DNA of 36,558 nt. It comes from Cytophagaceae bacterium. Its GTDB lineage: Bacteria; Bacteroidota; Bacteroidia; Cytophagales; Flexibacteraceae. Below are positions 29,901-36,558 of the stretch, piece by piece. The stretch is from NCBI GenBank assembly GCA_027485575.1, contig JAIXQU010000168.1, forward strand, positions 1 through 36,558. Reading direction: 5' to 3'. Every line of letters starts with the position of its first letter. Positions within the stretch are counted from its first letter, which is position 1. A model generated the notes under the pieces. It was given only the letters and a program-made list of their open reading frames with translations. It made no database searches and was not told where the DNA came from. Made by a program: the position numbers and the translations under genes.

Positions 29901-32900
29901 TGCCTGGCCTTTAAATAAGGTTGGCGCAGCAGTTGGGTTGTATACTCCTTCATAGGATTTAGCTCCAAAGTTTCCGGCAGAAGTGAAATAGCTTACACCC
30001 TGATTGGCTACCTGAGTCACCGCATTTGCAACTACACCGTCCTTAAAAAATGGTTCTGTAAAATAGGTGATGTCATCTACAATGACCTTGCAGCCGGAGT
30101 CGGCCAGTTGCTTAATTCCCTTAGCAAAATTTCCGGCACTGATAAATCCTGTCCGGAACATCAATCCGGAGGCTGGTGCCACATCGTGAACAATCTGCGC
30201 CATTGCCCTTCCTTCATCGGTTGCTCTTCCAAACGGATATTCACCCAAAACCCTTACCGGATTAGGATATATGCTATTTCCGGAACCAGGTAAATCTCCA
30301 CGCTGTATGTCCAAAGTGGCCTGATCAGGTCCTGTTCTTGGTATTTTTGTGTTATAACTATCCGAAAGCACCCCTACTTTTACGCCTGCACCTTTGAGAT
30401 TCCAGCCTTTTCGGGCCTTATCTGAAGCTTGTGCTTTGTCACTTTGGTTAATAATTCCGGTTTCACCAATGAGTTGGGAATTATTCAAAGGAGGAAAACT
30501 AGGACGGGCAAAACTCAACAGGTTGTCCAAAGAATCCAGTTTTTTGAGTTTGGAAATCGGGAAGAATCCGGTGATAATTTTGCCTGTGTTGGGACCATTA
30601 TCTACAATATTTGTTAATCCAAACGCGGGTGTTTGAAGAAGGGCTAAAACCTGGCTATACAAGCCTTCAAGTGGGACAATATCCACCAATACCAACTTTT
30701 GTGCAGTTGGAGCACCTTCAGCCCCTACAATTACAAAAAGGGTTGAATTGCTCGTAGAATCAATCAATGAATTGGGGAACAAGTTCAGCTGGGTTAACTC
30801 AGTACCAATCACATTTGGAATGGTATCAACGATGGGTGGTTGATAAAACGGAATGATACAGTTTGCAAAACGAACATGTAGATTGGCTGTGTCCTGGCAA
30901 CCCAAAGCATCCACAACAAAATATTGATAATTTCCTGCAACCAGATTGGCTGTATCGCTACCCGTTACTGTATAAGGTGCAGTTCCACCAGAAATCAAAA
31001 GTCGAACGCTACCTGTTGTGGCTGTAGTTTCATTACAAACAGTTAATGTATCTGCTGAAGAAGTAGTAAGTTGAACTGTACAAGGAACGGAAAAAGAACA
31101 ACTGGAGCCAGTAACCACGGCTCCGGGAGCTACCCAATTTGAAGTTGGTCCATTTAATGCAAAGTTGCTTAGATTCCCAAAATTGTCATTTCCACTATCA
31201 TCTATCAAAAACATTATTTCCGGATTGGCTGCCGCGGCCAAACCTTGATTGAAATGATATGCTGCTACTAATCCTGCTTGAGGAATAATTTCGCAATTTA
31301 AGTTTGCCTGAATCTGTGTTTGAGTTCGACCTACGCTCCAGATCCTTAATTCATCCAAATCTCCTGAATATTCTAACTGAGGATTTTCCTGTGCTGATGC
31401 ACAAGGGCTTGAACCAATCATCAAAGGATGGACCGTGCCTATTTCAGTAGGAAGATTTAGTGAAATATCCAAAACACCATCTAAGTAGAGGTAGCCTATT
31501 CCATTAATGCGTGATAATGCCACATGGTGCCATTTATTATCATTAACTGAGATATTACCAACACCAGTTACATAATTTGTATTGACCGGATCCTGGTCAA
31601 ATTCAAGGTTAATCCTACCTTCTGATAAGCCAATAATCCAGAAATTTTCAGTTGTGCAGGATGGACCTCGTTTGCTTAAAATATATCCATTTGATTGTGA
31701 TGTTTTGATGTTAAGCTCAACGGTAAAATCTCCAGCACCAAAATCTCCGACAGAACTATTGGTAATGACGGCAAAGTCAATGGGTCCATCAAAGTTTAAG
31801 GCAGCAGCAGGAATTGTTGGAGGTGTACATGAAATGCCGGAAACTACAGCACCTGGGCCAGACCAGTTGGAAGTGGAGCCGATTAATTCAAAATTTGTGA
31901 GGTTCCCGTTATTGTTGTTTCCGCTTGCATCGGTTAATATGGTTTCAGTGGTATTGCCAGTTGCTGCAATGCCCTGATTGAAATGATAGGAAGCAACCAT
32001 TCCAGATTGAGCCGAAATTTCACAATTCAATTCGTTAATTATCTCAGTCGGAGTTTTGGCTAAATTAAAAATGCGGACTTCATCCATATCCCCCCTGAAA
32101 GTACTATCGTAGCTACTACCCAACTTCAAAGACAAGCTATTGGTTGGAGGTCCGGGAATACCATCCCAGCCACGGTTACCGACAGGCACGCCATCAACAT
32201 AAAGTATGCCGCCTGAGTTATCGACAGTGAAAGCTACATTATGCCAGTTCCCATCTGCAATAAAGCCGCCGTTCAAAGCACCATTTACGTCATTGTATGT
32301 GTCATCATAAATAAAGTTTTCAGTATCTTTAAAATACATTGCACGAACACTTCCATTCTCCATAAAAATGGTATAACCATTTCTTGAACCAGATAAATAC
32401 TTGTTCATCACACCCTGACTGCCGGTCGTTTTGGTTGTCTTTATCCAGCATGAAGCTGTTAAAGGGAATAAATTGAATGTAGATTCCCCGCCAAGATCAA
32501 CGTAATCATCCTGGCCATCAAAATTTAAAGAAGCACCTGCCGTAAAATCACAACCGCTGTTGGTAATGCCTGGGTTCCGATCATCACAGTCAGTATTGTT
32601 CAATACGAACCCTGATGGCTGGGTGCAGTTATAAACTGACTGATAAGGATATCCAAAACCATCTCCATCAATGTCCCGGTAATAAACATCACTTGGTGTT
32701 ACCGTCACATTTTGTGTACAGGTTGAGGTATTGCCTAAGGAATCCGCTGCAGTCCATGTAACGGTTGTTGTTCCAACCGGGAAGCAGGACGGTGCATCGT
32801 TTGTAAGAACAACCTGCCCGCAACCACCGGCTACGACAGGAAAAGGAGGGCCTACCACCAAAACACCAATGGCTTTGGATGGATCGTTCGTAAATCGTTG

Positions 32901-35561
32901 AGGCTGGCAGAAAAAATCTAAGGTTAATGATTGTGTCAAATAATAAACACCGGGTTCCGTTGGAGCGGTAAATGTTCCAGACTGGTATGTATTGGAATAG
33001 CCGTCCGAGATATTTGGTTCGCATTGCAGGGTTTGGAAAGTACCTCCAATCCCAATATAAGATTGTACCAGGCATGTGTTACAATATCCTGTTGCAAAAT
33101 CAAACGCAACTGACATTGTATAGTTCAGATTCACTGATGACCCCGGAGCGACCACCACAGAATTTCCCTTTCCATTGATGCTTACGCCTGTGTAGGTGAT
33201 GTTCCGGTCAATTTCTGAAATTACAGGAATGGAAGGAATAATAACCGGAGGTGTCAACACAACGCTGCAAGCTCCATTTACATTATCCTGGCAAAACGTA
33301 AGGCCAGTTGCACAGGTAATTACAGGCCCTGTACATCCGCATGATGTATTAAAAGTAGCTCCAGCATCTTTACCAGCACTCCAATTAGTATTCATGTAAT
33401 CAACCTCATTTACTTCTATGCAAGCTAGCATTGGATTATTTTTTGCATCGAAGTCCAAAAAATTCAGGTTGTTGCTATTCTTAATGTTCAAGCCTGTTAG
33501 CCCACTGTTGTTGCAATACAACCGGGTCAATAAATTAAGATTTGAAACATCCAGATTCGAAATATTATTGCTGTTACAGCTTAAATAGGTCAAATTAGGG
33601 TTGCCTGATACATTTAAACTCGATATGTTATTGCCGTTGCTATCAACATTCAACCGATCTAAATTGGTCAGATTTGAAATATTAATACTTGTCAGGTAGT
33701 TTTTTTGTAAATAAAGCTCATACAAGGAATTAAATGCAGAAACATCAATATTACTCAGATTATTAAAACTTAAATCCAGTGAAATGATGCCTGCAGGAAT
33801 CTGAACCCCAATTGAGGAAATTTGATTGTTGGATGCATTCAGCCCTCTTAAATTTGTAAATGCTTCAATACCAGTAATATCAACAATATCTCTTCCAGAA
33901 ACATTGATTGAGAAATCAACACTTGAGGCTTCTGAACATTGAATTTCACTGTCATCATTGGTATTGATGCTTGCATCATTCAACAAGGCACTTTTAAAAT
34001 TGACATCAGGAATAAATACGATGCATGGCAAATTGCCTATTGCATATTCTCCAAAAGAAGTAACATTCTGAACACCAATAGAAAAAGACTCATTGATAGA
34101 AGTGTTTAAAGGTTCGCTCCAGGTTGGGTCGTTGTATTGTTTCACAAGGGCGGTGGGCAGATCAAACCCTGGATCTTGTCCATCAATCGCCCAATTGAAA
34201 TACAAATCGCATTCAGAAAATGTAAGGCTTTGGTTTCTGATGGTCCAGTATTTGTTGACGCTTACCCCGGAACCAATTCCGGATGTGCCAATGTTAGGAT
34301 GGTCTCCTGCGTCTACCCGGACACTGACAAAACCTCCCACGGTAAAGCTTGGGTCCAGTCGTAAAAATCCAGCCCCATTATCGTCACCGATAGGAAATTC
34401 AATCTGACCGGGAGTTGAAATGAATCGTCTCAAATTTCCTTGTACAAAACTGGCAGAGCTTGCGCCTGTGATGGTAGCGCCATTATCGATGGTAAGTGTG
34501 TCGGCTTGGGTTATGATTTTTCCAGATAAAAAATTCAGGTTTCCGGTAATGGTTTGGGCACCTCCCATCAGGACCTGAACCTCATTGCTCAGCTCAAGAT
34601 TTTCAATTATCCCATTAAATCCATCCAATTGCTGGATAGATTCTGATTTCAGCATTTTTAACGTGCCGGCAATATTTCCTCCATTCGATATAACACCATT
34701 TGACTGGTAACCATTTGGAGCCTCAAGAATCGTTCCCGGGCTGACCTGAATCAATCCTGAATTCACAGTATTTCCATCTGTTACTCTCAATGTGCCTGAG
34801 GAAATAAAAATGTAATTCTGATTTTCGAAACCAATGTCGAAAGTGGATTTGCCGTTTGATAATTTCTGAATCACTCCCCCAAACTGGTTGGTGAAAACAT
34901 GGGCCCCGGAAGCCGTCATATTGTTGTTGCCAGAAATGGTCATGCTTCCACCATTGTTTAGGCTACAGGATATTCCCGTAAAAGAGATATTGCCGTCAGT
35001 CCAATTTATGGATCCGTTGGAATTGATGGTCAGAGAATCCTGAATTTCGGCATCACCATCTATTGTAAAAGTGCTGGCAGTAATGGTTGATATGGTTCCT
35101 GGTCCTTTGAGAGCTCCGTTAAAACTTAAATTCAGGTTTCCTCCATTACCAAAAGAAGCTTCTGCTCCTGAGAGCACCTGGAAACCGGCACCTCCAATAT
35201 TAACGGTACCCAAACAATTAAAATCTATTCCATTGCCATTCAGAATAATAACATCTGTAGCGGATGGAGTTAAAGTAGCTCCAGCTTCAATGGTGGTTTG
35301 GTCAATGGATACAGAAGTTGAAGTCGTTATATTATGACCTGTTTGTATGGTAATAAAGCCATCGGTGTAATCGGGGATTTTTGTTGCAGCAGCCCACCCA
35401 CAGTCGGTTTCTTCTTCCCAAATGCCAATGTTACTCCAACTCCCGGAAGAGGTTGTTCGGAAATTGCCTAAAGAAATACATGAATTTCGTGACCCTGTTT
35501 CAGCAAAAAGCCCTGAATAACTAAAAAATAAAATAGATAATAGTAAAATCCTGATTTTCAT
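23922..35561 (-). CDS. Giant multidomain T9SS surface protein with sedolisin-like protease
   Basis: A complete 3879-residue exported protein. Order, with approximate residues: signal peptide 1-20; beta-helix-like stretch 30-500; leucine-rich repeats 515-740 (LNASNNQISSIG type); HYR module split by an insert 745-955; MopE-like Asp-rich motif 957-1000 (DIDGDGFGYP); two LamG domains 1007-1160 and 1250-1410 (LNFDGQDDYVDL, LNFDGPIDF); subtilase-fold domain 1725-2160; IPT 2160-2250; MBG domains 2255-2730, interrupted by NGKRAV repeats 2412-2558; nine SprB repeats 2720-3325; about five Ig-like modules 3325-3780; type A sorting domain 3796-3879 (LYPNPASKEVNFEF). The protease has D1734 (VLSDSYN), N1864 (TSAGNFG) and S2090 (FGTSAAAP), but E1783 (DEGRAM) where subtilisins have His, as in sedolisin-type triads. 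Likely surface-anchored adhesin with peptidase activity. A terminator follows; the gene appears monocistronic. Confidence 0.93.
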   Translation of the reverse strand: MKIRILLLSILFFSYSGLFAETGSRNSCISLGNFRTTSSGSWSNIGIWEEETDCGWAAATKIPDYTDGFITIQTGHNITTSTSVSIDQTTIEAGATLTPSATDVIILNGNGIDFNCLGTVNIGGAGFQVLSGAEASFGNGGNLNLSFNGALKGPGTISTITASTFTIDGDAEIQDSLTINSNGSINWTDGNISFTGISCSLNNGGSMTISGNNNMTASGAHVFTNQFGGVIQKLSNGKSTFDIGFENQNYIFISSGTLRVTDGNTVNSGLIQVSPGTILEAPNGYQSNGVISNGGNIAGTLKMLKSESIQQLDGFNGIIENLELSNEVQVLMGGAQTITGNLNFLSGKIITQADTLTIDNGATITGASSASFVQGNLRRFISTPGQIEFPIGDDNGAGFLRLDPSFTVGGFVSVRVDAGDHPNIGTSGIGSGVSVNKYWTIRNQSLTFSECDLYFNWAIDGQDPGFDLPTALVKQYNDPTWSEPLNTSINESFSIGVQNVTSFGEYAIGNLPCIVFIPDVNFKSALLNDASINTNDDSEIQCSEASSVDFSINVSGRDIVDITGIEAFTNLRGLNASNNQISSIGVQIPAGIISLDLSFNNLSNIDVSAFNSLYELYLQKNYLTSINISNLTNLDRLNVDSNGNNISSLNVSGNPNLTYLSCNSNNISNLDVSNLNLLTRLYCNNSGLTGLNIKNSNNLNFLDFDAKNNPMLACIEVNEVDYMNTNWSAGKDAGATFNTSCGCTGPVITCATGLTFCQDNVNGACSVVLTPPVIIPSIPVISEIDRNITYTGVSINGKGNSVVVAPGSSVNLNYTMSVAFDFATGYCNTCLVQSYIGIGGTFQTLQCEPNISDGYSNTYQSGTFTAPTEPGVYYLTQSLTLDFFCQPQRFTNDPSKAIGVLVVGPPFPVVAGGCGQVVLTNDAPSCFPVGTTTVTWTAADSLGNTSTCTQNVTVTPSDVYYRDIDGDGFGYPYQSVYNCTQPSGFVLNNTDCDDRNPGITNSGCDFTAGASLNFDGQDDYVDLGGESTFNLFPLTASCWIKTTKTTGSQGVMNKYLSGSRNGYTIFMENGSVRAMYFKDTENFIYDDTYNDVNGALNGGFIADGNWHNVAFTVDNSGGILYVDGVPVGNRGWDGIPGPPTNSLSLKLGSSYDSTFRGDMDEVRIFNLAKTPTEIINELNCEISAQSGMVASYHFNQGIAATGNTTETILTDASGNNNNGNLTNFELIGSTSNWSGPGAVVSGISCTPPTIPAAALNFDGPIDFAVITNSSVGDFGAGDFTVELNIKTSQSNGYILSKRGPSCTTENFWIIGLSEGRINLEFDQDPVNTNYVTGVGNISVNDNKWHHVALSRINGIGYLYLDGVLDISLNLPTEIGTVHPLMIGSSPCASAQENPQLEYSGDLDELRIWSVGRTQTQIQANLNCEIIPQAGLVAAYHFNQGLAAAANPEIMFLIDDSGNDNFGNLSNFALNGPTSNWVAPGAVVTGSSCSFSVPCTVQLTTSSADTLTVCNETTATTGSVRLLISGGTAPYTVTGSDTANLVAGNYQYFVVDALGCQDTANLHVRFANCIIPFYQPPIVDTIPNVIGTELTQLNLFPNSLIDSTSNSTLFVIVGAEGAPTAQKLVLVDIVPLEGLYSQVLALLQTPAFGLTNIVDNGPNTGKIITGFFPISKLKKLDSLDNLLSFARPSFPPLNNSQLIGETGIINQSDKAQASDKARKGWNLKGAGVKVGVLSDSYNTKIPRTGPDQATLDIQRGDLPGSGNSIYPNPVRVLGEYPFGRATDEGRAMAQIVHDVAPASGLMFRTGFISAGNFAKGIKQLADSGCKVIVDDITYFTEPFFKDGVVANAVTQVANQGVSYFTSAGNFGAKSYEGVYNPTAAPTLFKGQAHNFSGGDYLQNVSFEKGNFQIVLQWDDDFYSQGEGEGALNDLDIYLTGDQGDTTILKLNRSNIQGDPIEILAFSVVAPIRANLVISRRSGSTANLKFKYVILGGNATINEFNNGTGTIIAHANSAKAITVGAVLYSNTPTFGAPNYVASNFKVASFSSRGGNKNRGIDLQKPDIIAPNGGNTSVDFGSPDLEGDNLPNFFGTSAAAPNAAGMAALILEGKQKFENNNSFNGDEMKSLMQQSTAKMDQQTGYNPESGFGLAQADSALFKFSNPVPQIGGFALSDSSKIPGQDTIQLVITGNYFTDSTLLSFQYGTYPVTVSSNGTQLVATIPPFVGNPPIALVNNPRAIGGPDGGISDSIFIQSQQSRNVVVQVNNATKRFGESIPDYEVNITVDGQTLAQTGLSISQLGLTDLTFSTNATTLSNVGLYFRRASSAVTDLSNPNSVALAQLYNYSFVDGILSVSKMPLKITPKNLSLVYGDPVKGKSIPFIYEYDSTNVPQNERTNVLLNIGEEHQSILSDTIIFVNGKRAVNGNPLGEADFLGKSFLASEFAAFNGKRAVNGKRAVNGKRAVNGELTFDSTYYIPLAPENFLDLDNDTIPLLAGVDVNGKRAVNGKRAVNGKRAVNSKTAVNGKRAVNTELLATNGKRAVNGKRAVNGKRAVNGKRAVNSNTINDDSNEDLVVVLDSLDFEAQPGDSIGGYRSMNMVSGLEVGNWFIAPAVMLSDNFEITYGLGNLTIAPDTMTITAENKSVDCKGIQPVYTTKNEIYQYDDTVDVFSSGPEFTVRNEQNQAFGTSILDAGNYTISPSNLVQVASPPNYILLYRNGSLTVEAGPAATATATEINCFGDSSMVTVSATGGTAPYSGTGIFKRAAGAYTFTITDSKGCSSIVSGNITQPLTPLTASKVEGTIACFGGTTTVTITPDGGTAPYTNAGVKTVSAGPYSFTITDANGCSTVVSGNIDEPVALTASKIEGTIACFGGTTTVTITPDGGTAPYSNAGVKTVSAGPYSFTISDSRGCTIVVSGDIDEPAALSASKVEGTIACFGGTTTVTITPEGGTAPYTNAGVKTVSAGPYSFTISDSRGCTFVVSGSIDEPAELSASKVEGTITCFGGTTSVTITPQGGTAPYTNAGVKTVSAGPYSFTISDSRGCTFVVSGNIDEPAALSASKVEGNIACFGGTTTVTITPDGGTAPYTNAGVKTVSAGPYSFTISDSRGCTFVVSGDIGQPAALSASKVEGTIACFGGTTSVTITPDGGTAPYTNAGVKTVSAGPYSFTISDSRGCTFVVSGNIGQPTQLTANATGSIACFGGTATVNIIASGGTAPYSGTGAFANQTSGAKSYTVTDARGCSTNANLNLVNPAQISVAIGVTGSTCNLANASATANPTNGVSPYTFLWSPGGQTTQTATNLAAGNYSVLVTSANGCTQTASITITNSGSVAATPGAISGSTLVCSSQTGIIYSIATVAGANSYQWTLPVGASGTSTTNSITVNFGTTFNGGTIAVRAVNSCGTSGESRLTLSKTSSAPATPVSISGLNNVCGTQTTTYTVPAVAGATDYSWKLTGFGNATIISGQGTNSISIRYDAGFIATWISVRASNCFGTSSSRTVYAIGFLTANTKFLSTTSTTNQRVGVCGGTTKLYEIEKMPNATSYRWTAPQGAVISNGFGLTGNPLTVDSAVRKVSITFPANFSSGSVSVFGSNNCGNSASSSLVVGSVPAQPTEITGSATNLCRKTGQIYSIPAIEGATSYTWTVPAGATISGSQTGNSISVNYGNSFTGSGTITVRANNGCGSGLSQSLAVSALFTAPASISGSASVCKSNSSVTYSTPTVSGATSYTWTIAGGATFVSASSTNSIKVNFKNSTSSKAMISVTANNLCGASQPKSLAISVNSACRTVADDEVEPVASILEEKVNLYPNPASKEVNFEFSTIEKGEYTLSIFDVLGKKVYQDRIDVKEDIYKKTIDIMDLRKGIYFVKIENQGAFSRTIKLVVEK
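25825..27400 (-). repeat. SprB repeat array, 198-bp units
   Basis: Eight of the nine SprB-type repeats lie here. The central six are nearly identical; the ACAACC of the repeated segment recurs at 26052, 26250 and 26448 and onward in exact 198-bp steps (66 residues). Each unit reads roughly CFGGTTTVTITPDGGTAPY, then VKTVSAGPYSFTI and GCT-VVSG-I-(E/Q)P. SprB repeats are known from the mobile gliding adhesin of Flavobacterium. High DNA identity implies recent expansion and potential copy-number change. Confidence 0.92.
27891..28328 (-). repeat. NGKRAV hexapeptide repeat array
   Basis: Inside an MBG-domain region the protein contains twelve KRAVN hexapeptide units and one KTAVN variant, in four clusters of 1, 3, 5 and 4 separated by ordinary sequence (for example NGKRAVNGKRAVNG). 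Each unit is 18 bases, but codons differ from unit to unit (Arg as AGA, AGG, CGG, CGC or CGT; Gly, Asn, Val and Ala also vary), so the peptide is conserved while the DNA has drifted. The repeats are strongly basic in an otherwise mostly Thr/Ser/Asp-rich protein. Function unknown. Confidence 0.9.
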
Positions 35562-35625
35562 AGATTTAAACTGGTTTTTTAATAAAATTAGGTTGACTAA
35601 AAAAAGTAAAAGTATTTGTGGTTGA

Positions 35626-35656
35626 TAAAGTTAGTCTTTTACAAAATTCTCAAAAA
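35626..35656 (-). promoter_or_regulatory. Candidate promoter of the 3879-residue gene
   Basis: On the minus strand TTTTTG (35656-35651) is followed after 17 bases by TAACTTTA (35633-35626), seven of eight matches to TAnnTTTG, with a leader of about 60 bases to the ATG at 35561. The match is approximate in an AT-rich region. Confidence 0.25.
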
Positions 35657-35659
35657 TGG

Positions 35660-36024
35660 ATTGGAAATTCAGAAAGGCTTGATTTGAAGTCAGCGTAGAA
35701 ATTATATGAAAAGCTAAGGGCATTGATTCTTGAAAATCAACTTCCATTTCTTTCATGTAAGTTTTACATCCGAAAACGATGGCAAAAATATTACATAATT
35801 AAAATTAAATCCTAAAAAATTGAAAAATATATCCAATTATTCAAAAACTGAAATATTGATCATCCCAAAATCAACTAAAACACCTTGTACCAATTCTCAA
35901 AAATAAAGCCATTTTTACAACTTCTATTTTGGCCACAGCTAACCCATTCGAAGTGATACACTCCGGTCTGAATATAAAATCTAAAAACATTTAACTATCC
36001 GATGTAATAACATCCAATTGTACC
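35660..36024. other. AT-rich divergent intergenic region
   Basis: Between the divergent giant gene and the acetyltransferase there are 463 non-coding bases in all. No frame of convincing length or composition is present. The one noticeable element is a short dyad GATGT-AATA-ACATC (36001-36014) ending 10 bases before the acetyltransferase ATG, which could be an operator or a start-proximal hairpin. Otherwise I see nothing. Confidence 0.4.
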
Positions 36025-36516
36025 ATGAAAATAACAGAAAAAACCACCATCAGACCCTATGTAGAAAAAGATGAAATGGATTGTCTTTTGGCATTTAAAA
36101 GTAATGTCCCCCAGTATTTTACAGAAGGGGAAGTACTTGACTTTCAAACTTTTCTCAAGAATGATATACAACCTACTTCCAAAGATTCTACCGGAGGTAT
36201 TTGCCAATATTTTGTTATTTTATTTCAACAGAAAATTGTGGGCTGTGGCGGATTTAGTGACAGATATAACAACCAAAAAATAACCCTTACCTGGGGATTA
36301 ATTCACAAAGACTTCCATAAAATGGGGCTGGGAAAAGCTTTACTTTTATATCGGTTAAATGAAATCAAAAGGATTTTTCCTGGCCTACCTGTATCTATTG
36401 ATACGACGCAGTTTTCTTATCCCTTTTTTGAAAAATTTGGATTTAACACAACCAAAATCACACTCGATTACTACACCAAAGGACTCGACAGATATGATAT
36501 GGTTCACCCTGCCTGA
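36025..36516 (+). CDS. GNAT-family N-acetyltransferase
   Basis: A 163-residue protein that would transfer an acetyl group from acetyl-CoA to an amine. The N-terminus TIRPYVEKDEMDCLLAF is the usual first strand and helix. The central strand KIVGCGGFSD precedes motif A: LTWGLIHKDFHKMGLGKALL, where HKMGLGKA is the Q/RxxGxG/A pyrophosphate-binding loop with His in place of the first Gln/Arg. The C-terminal part VSIDTTQFSYPFFEKFGF is motif B, with the common FFEKFGF ending. Length is normal and the gene is complete. The substrate cannot be predicted. It is divergent from the giant gene and has no partner inside the window. Confidence 0.9.
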   Translation: MKITEKTTIRPYVEKDEMDCLLAFKSNVPQYFTEGEVLDFQTFLKNDIQPTSKDSTGGICQYFVILFQQKIVGCGGFSDRYNNQKITLTWGLIHKDFHKMGLGKALLLYRLNEIKRIFPGLPVSIDTTQFSYPFFEKFGFNTTKITLDYYTKGLDRYDMVHPA

Positions 36517-36558
36517 TTCTCAGTAATGTAAGTTAACAGGCAATCCAGTTTTCGGCAC

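Overview
The window is chromosomal DNA from a member of the Bacteroidota. Two giant secreted proteins end in type IX secretion (T9SS) type A sorting domains, and they carry SprB repeats, MBG domains and CHU_C-like Ig repeats typical of gliding or surface-adhesive Bacteroidota. Ribosome binding sites are weak, as usual in this phylum. The order cannot be fixed from the sequence. I see no rRNA, tRNA, CRISPR array, insertion sequence or phage gene.

Layout. (1) 3-9116 (+): 3' part of a giant adhesin-like T9SS protein, cut by the window edge and starting in an array of 258-bp and 267-bp repeats. (2) 9117-9626: a 510-bp intergenic region holding several inverted repeats, a clear terminator and a perfect 20-bp palindrome. 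(3) 9627-14925 (+): a two-component pair, made of a sigma54-type response regulator and a 1285-residue hybrid histidine kinase whose N-terminus is a HNOBA domain (the partner domain of heme-NO sensors), followed by PAS domains, kinase core, receiver and HPt. (4) 19612-15002 (-): a compact five-gene photolyase/cryptochrome operon: TIGR03643/DUF2805 protein, a photolyase-like protein with FAD domain first and alpha/beta domain last, a class I-like photolyase, a 48-residue DUF2256 protein with a TTG start, and a COG3046-type photolyase that lacks the usual Fe-S loop. Three copies of a short hairpin-forming repeat sit inside the operon. (5) 19772-20797 (+): divergent Lcp/MpaB-family (DUF2236) putative heme oxygenase. 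(6) 21271-21807 (+): outer-membrane beta-barrel protein. (7) 23838-21904 (-): TPR-containing membrane-anchored class III adenylate cyclase. (8) 35561-23922 (-): a 3879-residue T9SS protein with beta-helix, LRR, HYR, MopE, two LamG, subtilase/sedolisin-like protease, IPT, MBG, SprB and Ig-like regions, plus an unusual NGKRAV hexapeptide array. (9) 36025-36516 (+): GNAT acetyltransferase.

How they fit together. Kinase and regulator form a plausible four-step phosphorelay (H798 to D1089 to H1228 to D53 of the regulator) that would activate sigma54 promoters; the HNOBA domain suggests a link to NO or another gas or redox signal. The photolyase genes overlap or nearly abut and are probably co-transcribed for blue-light-dependent DNA repair or sensing. 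The giant proteins are probably exported by T9SS and anchored at the surface. The strongest leads for something undescribed are the rearranged, Fe-S-less photolyase operon, the HNOBA hybrid kinase, the NGKRAV array and the hairpin-rich region after the first giant gene.
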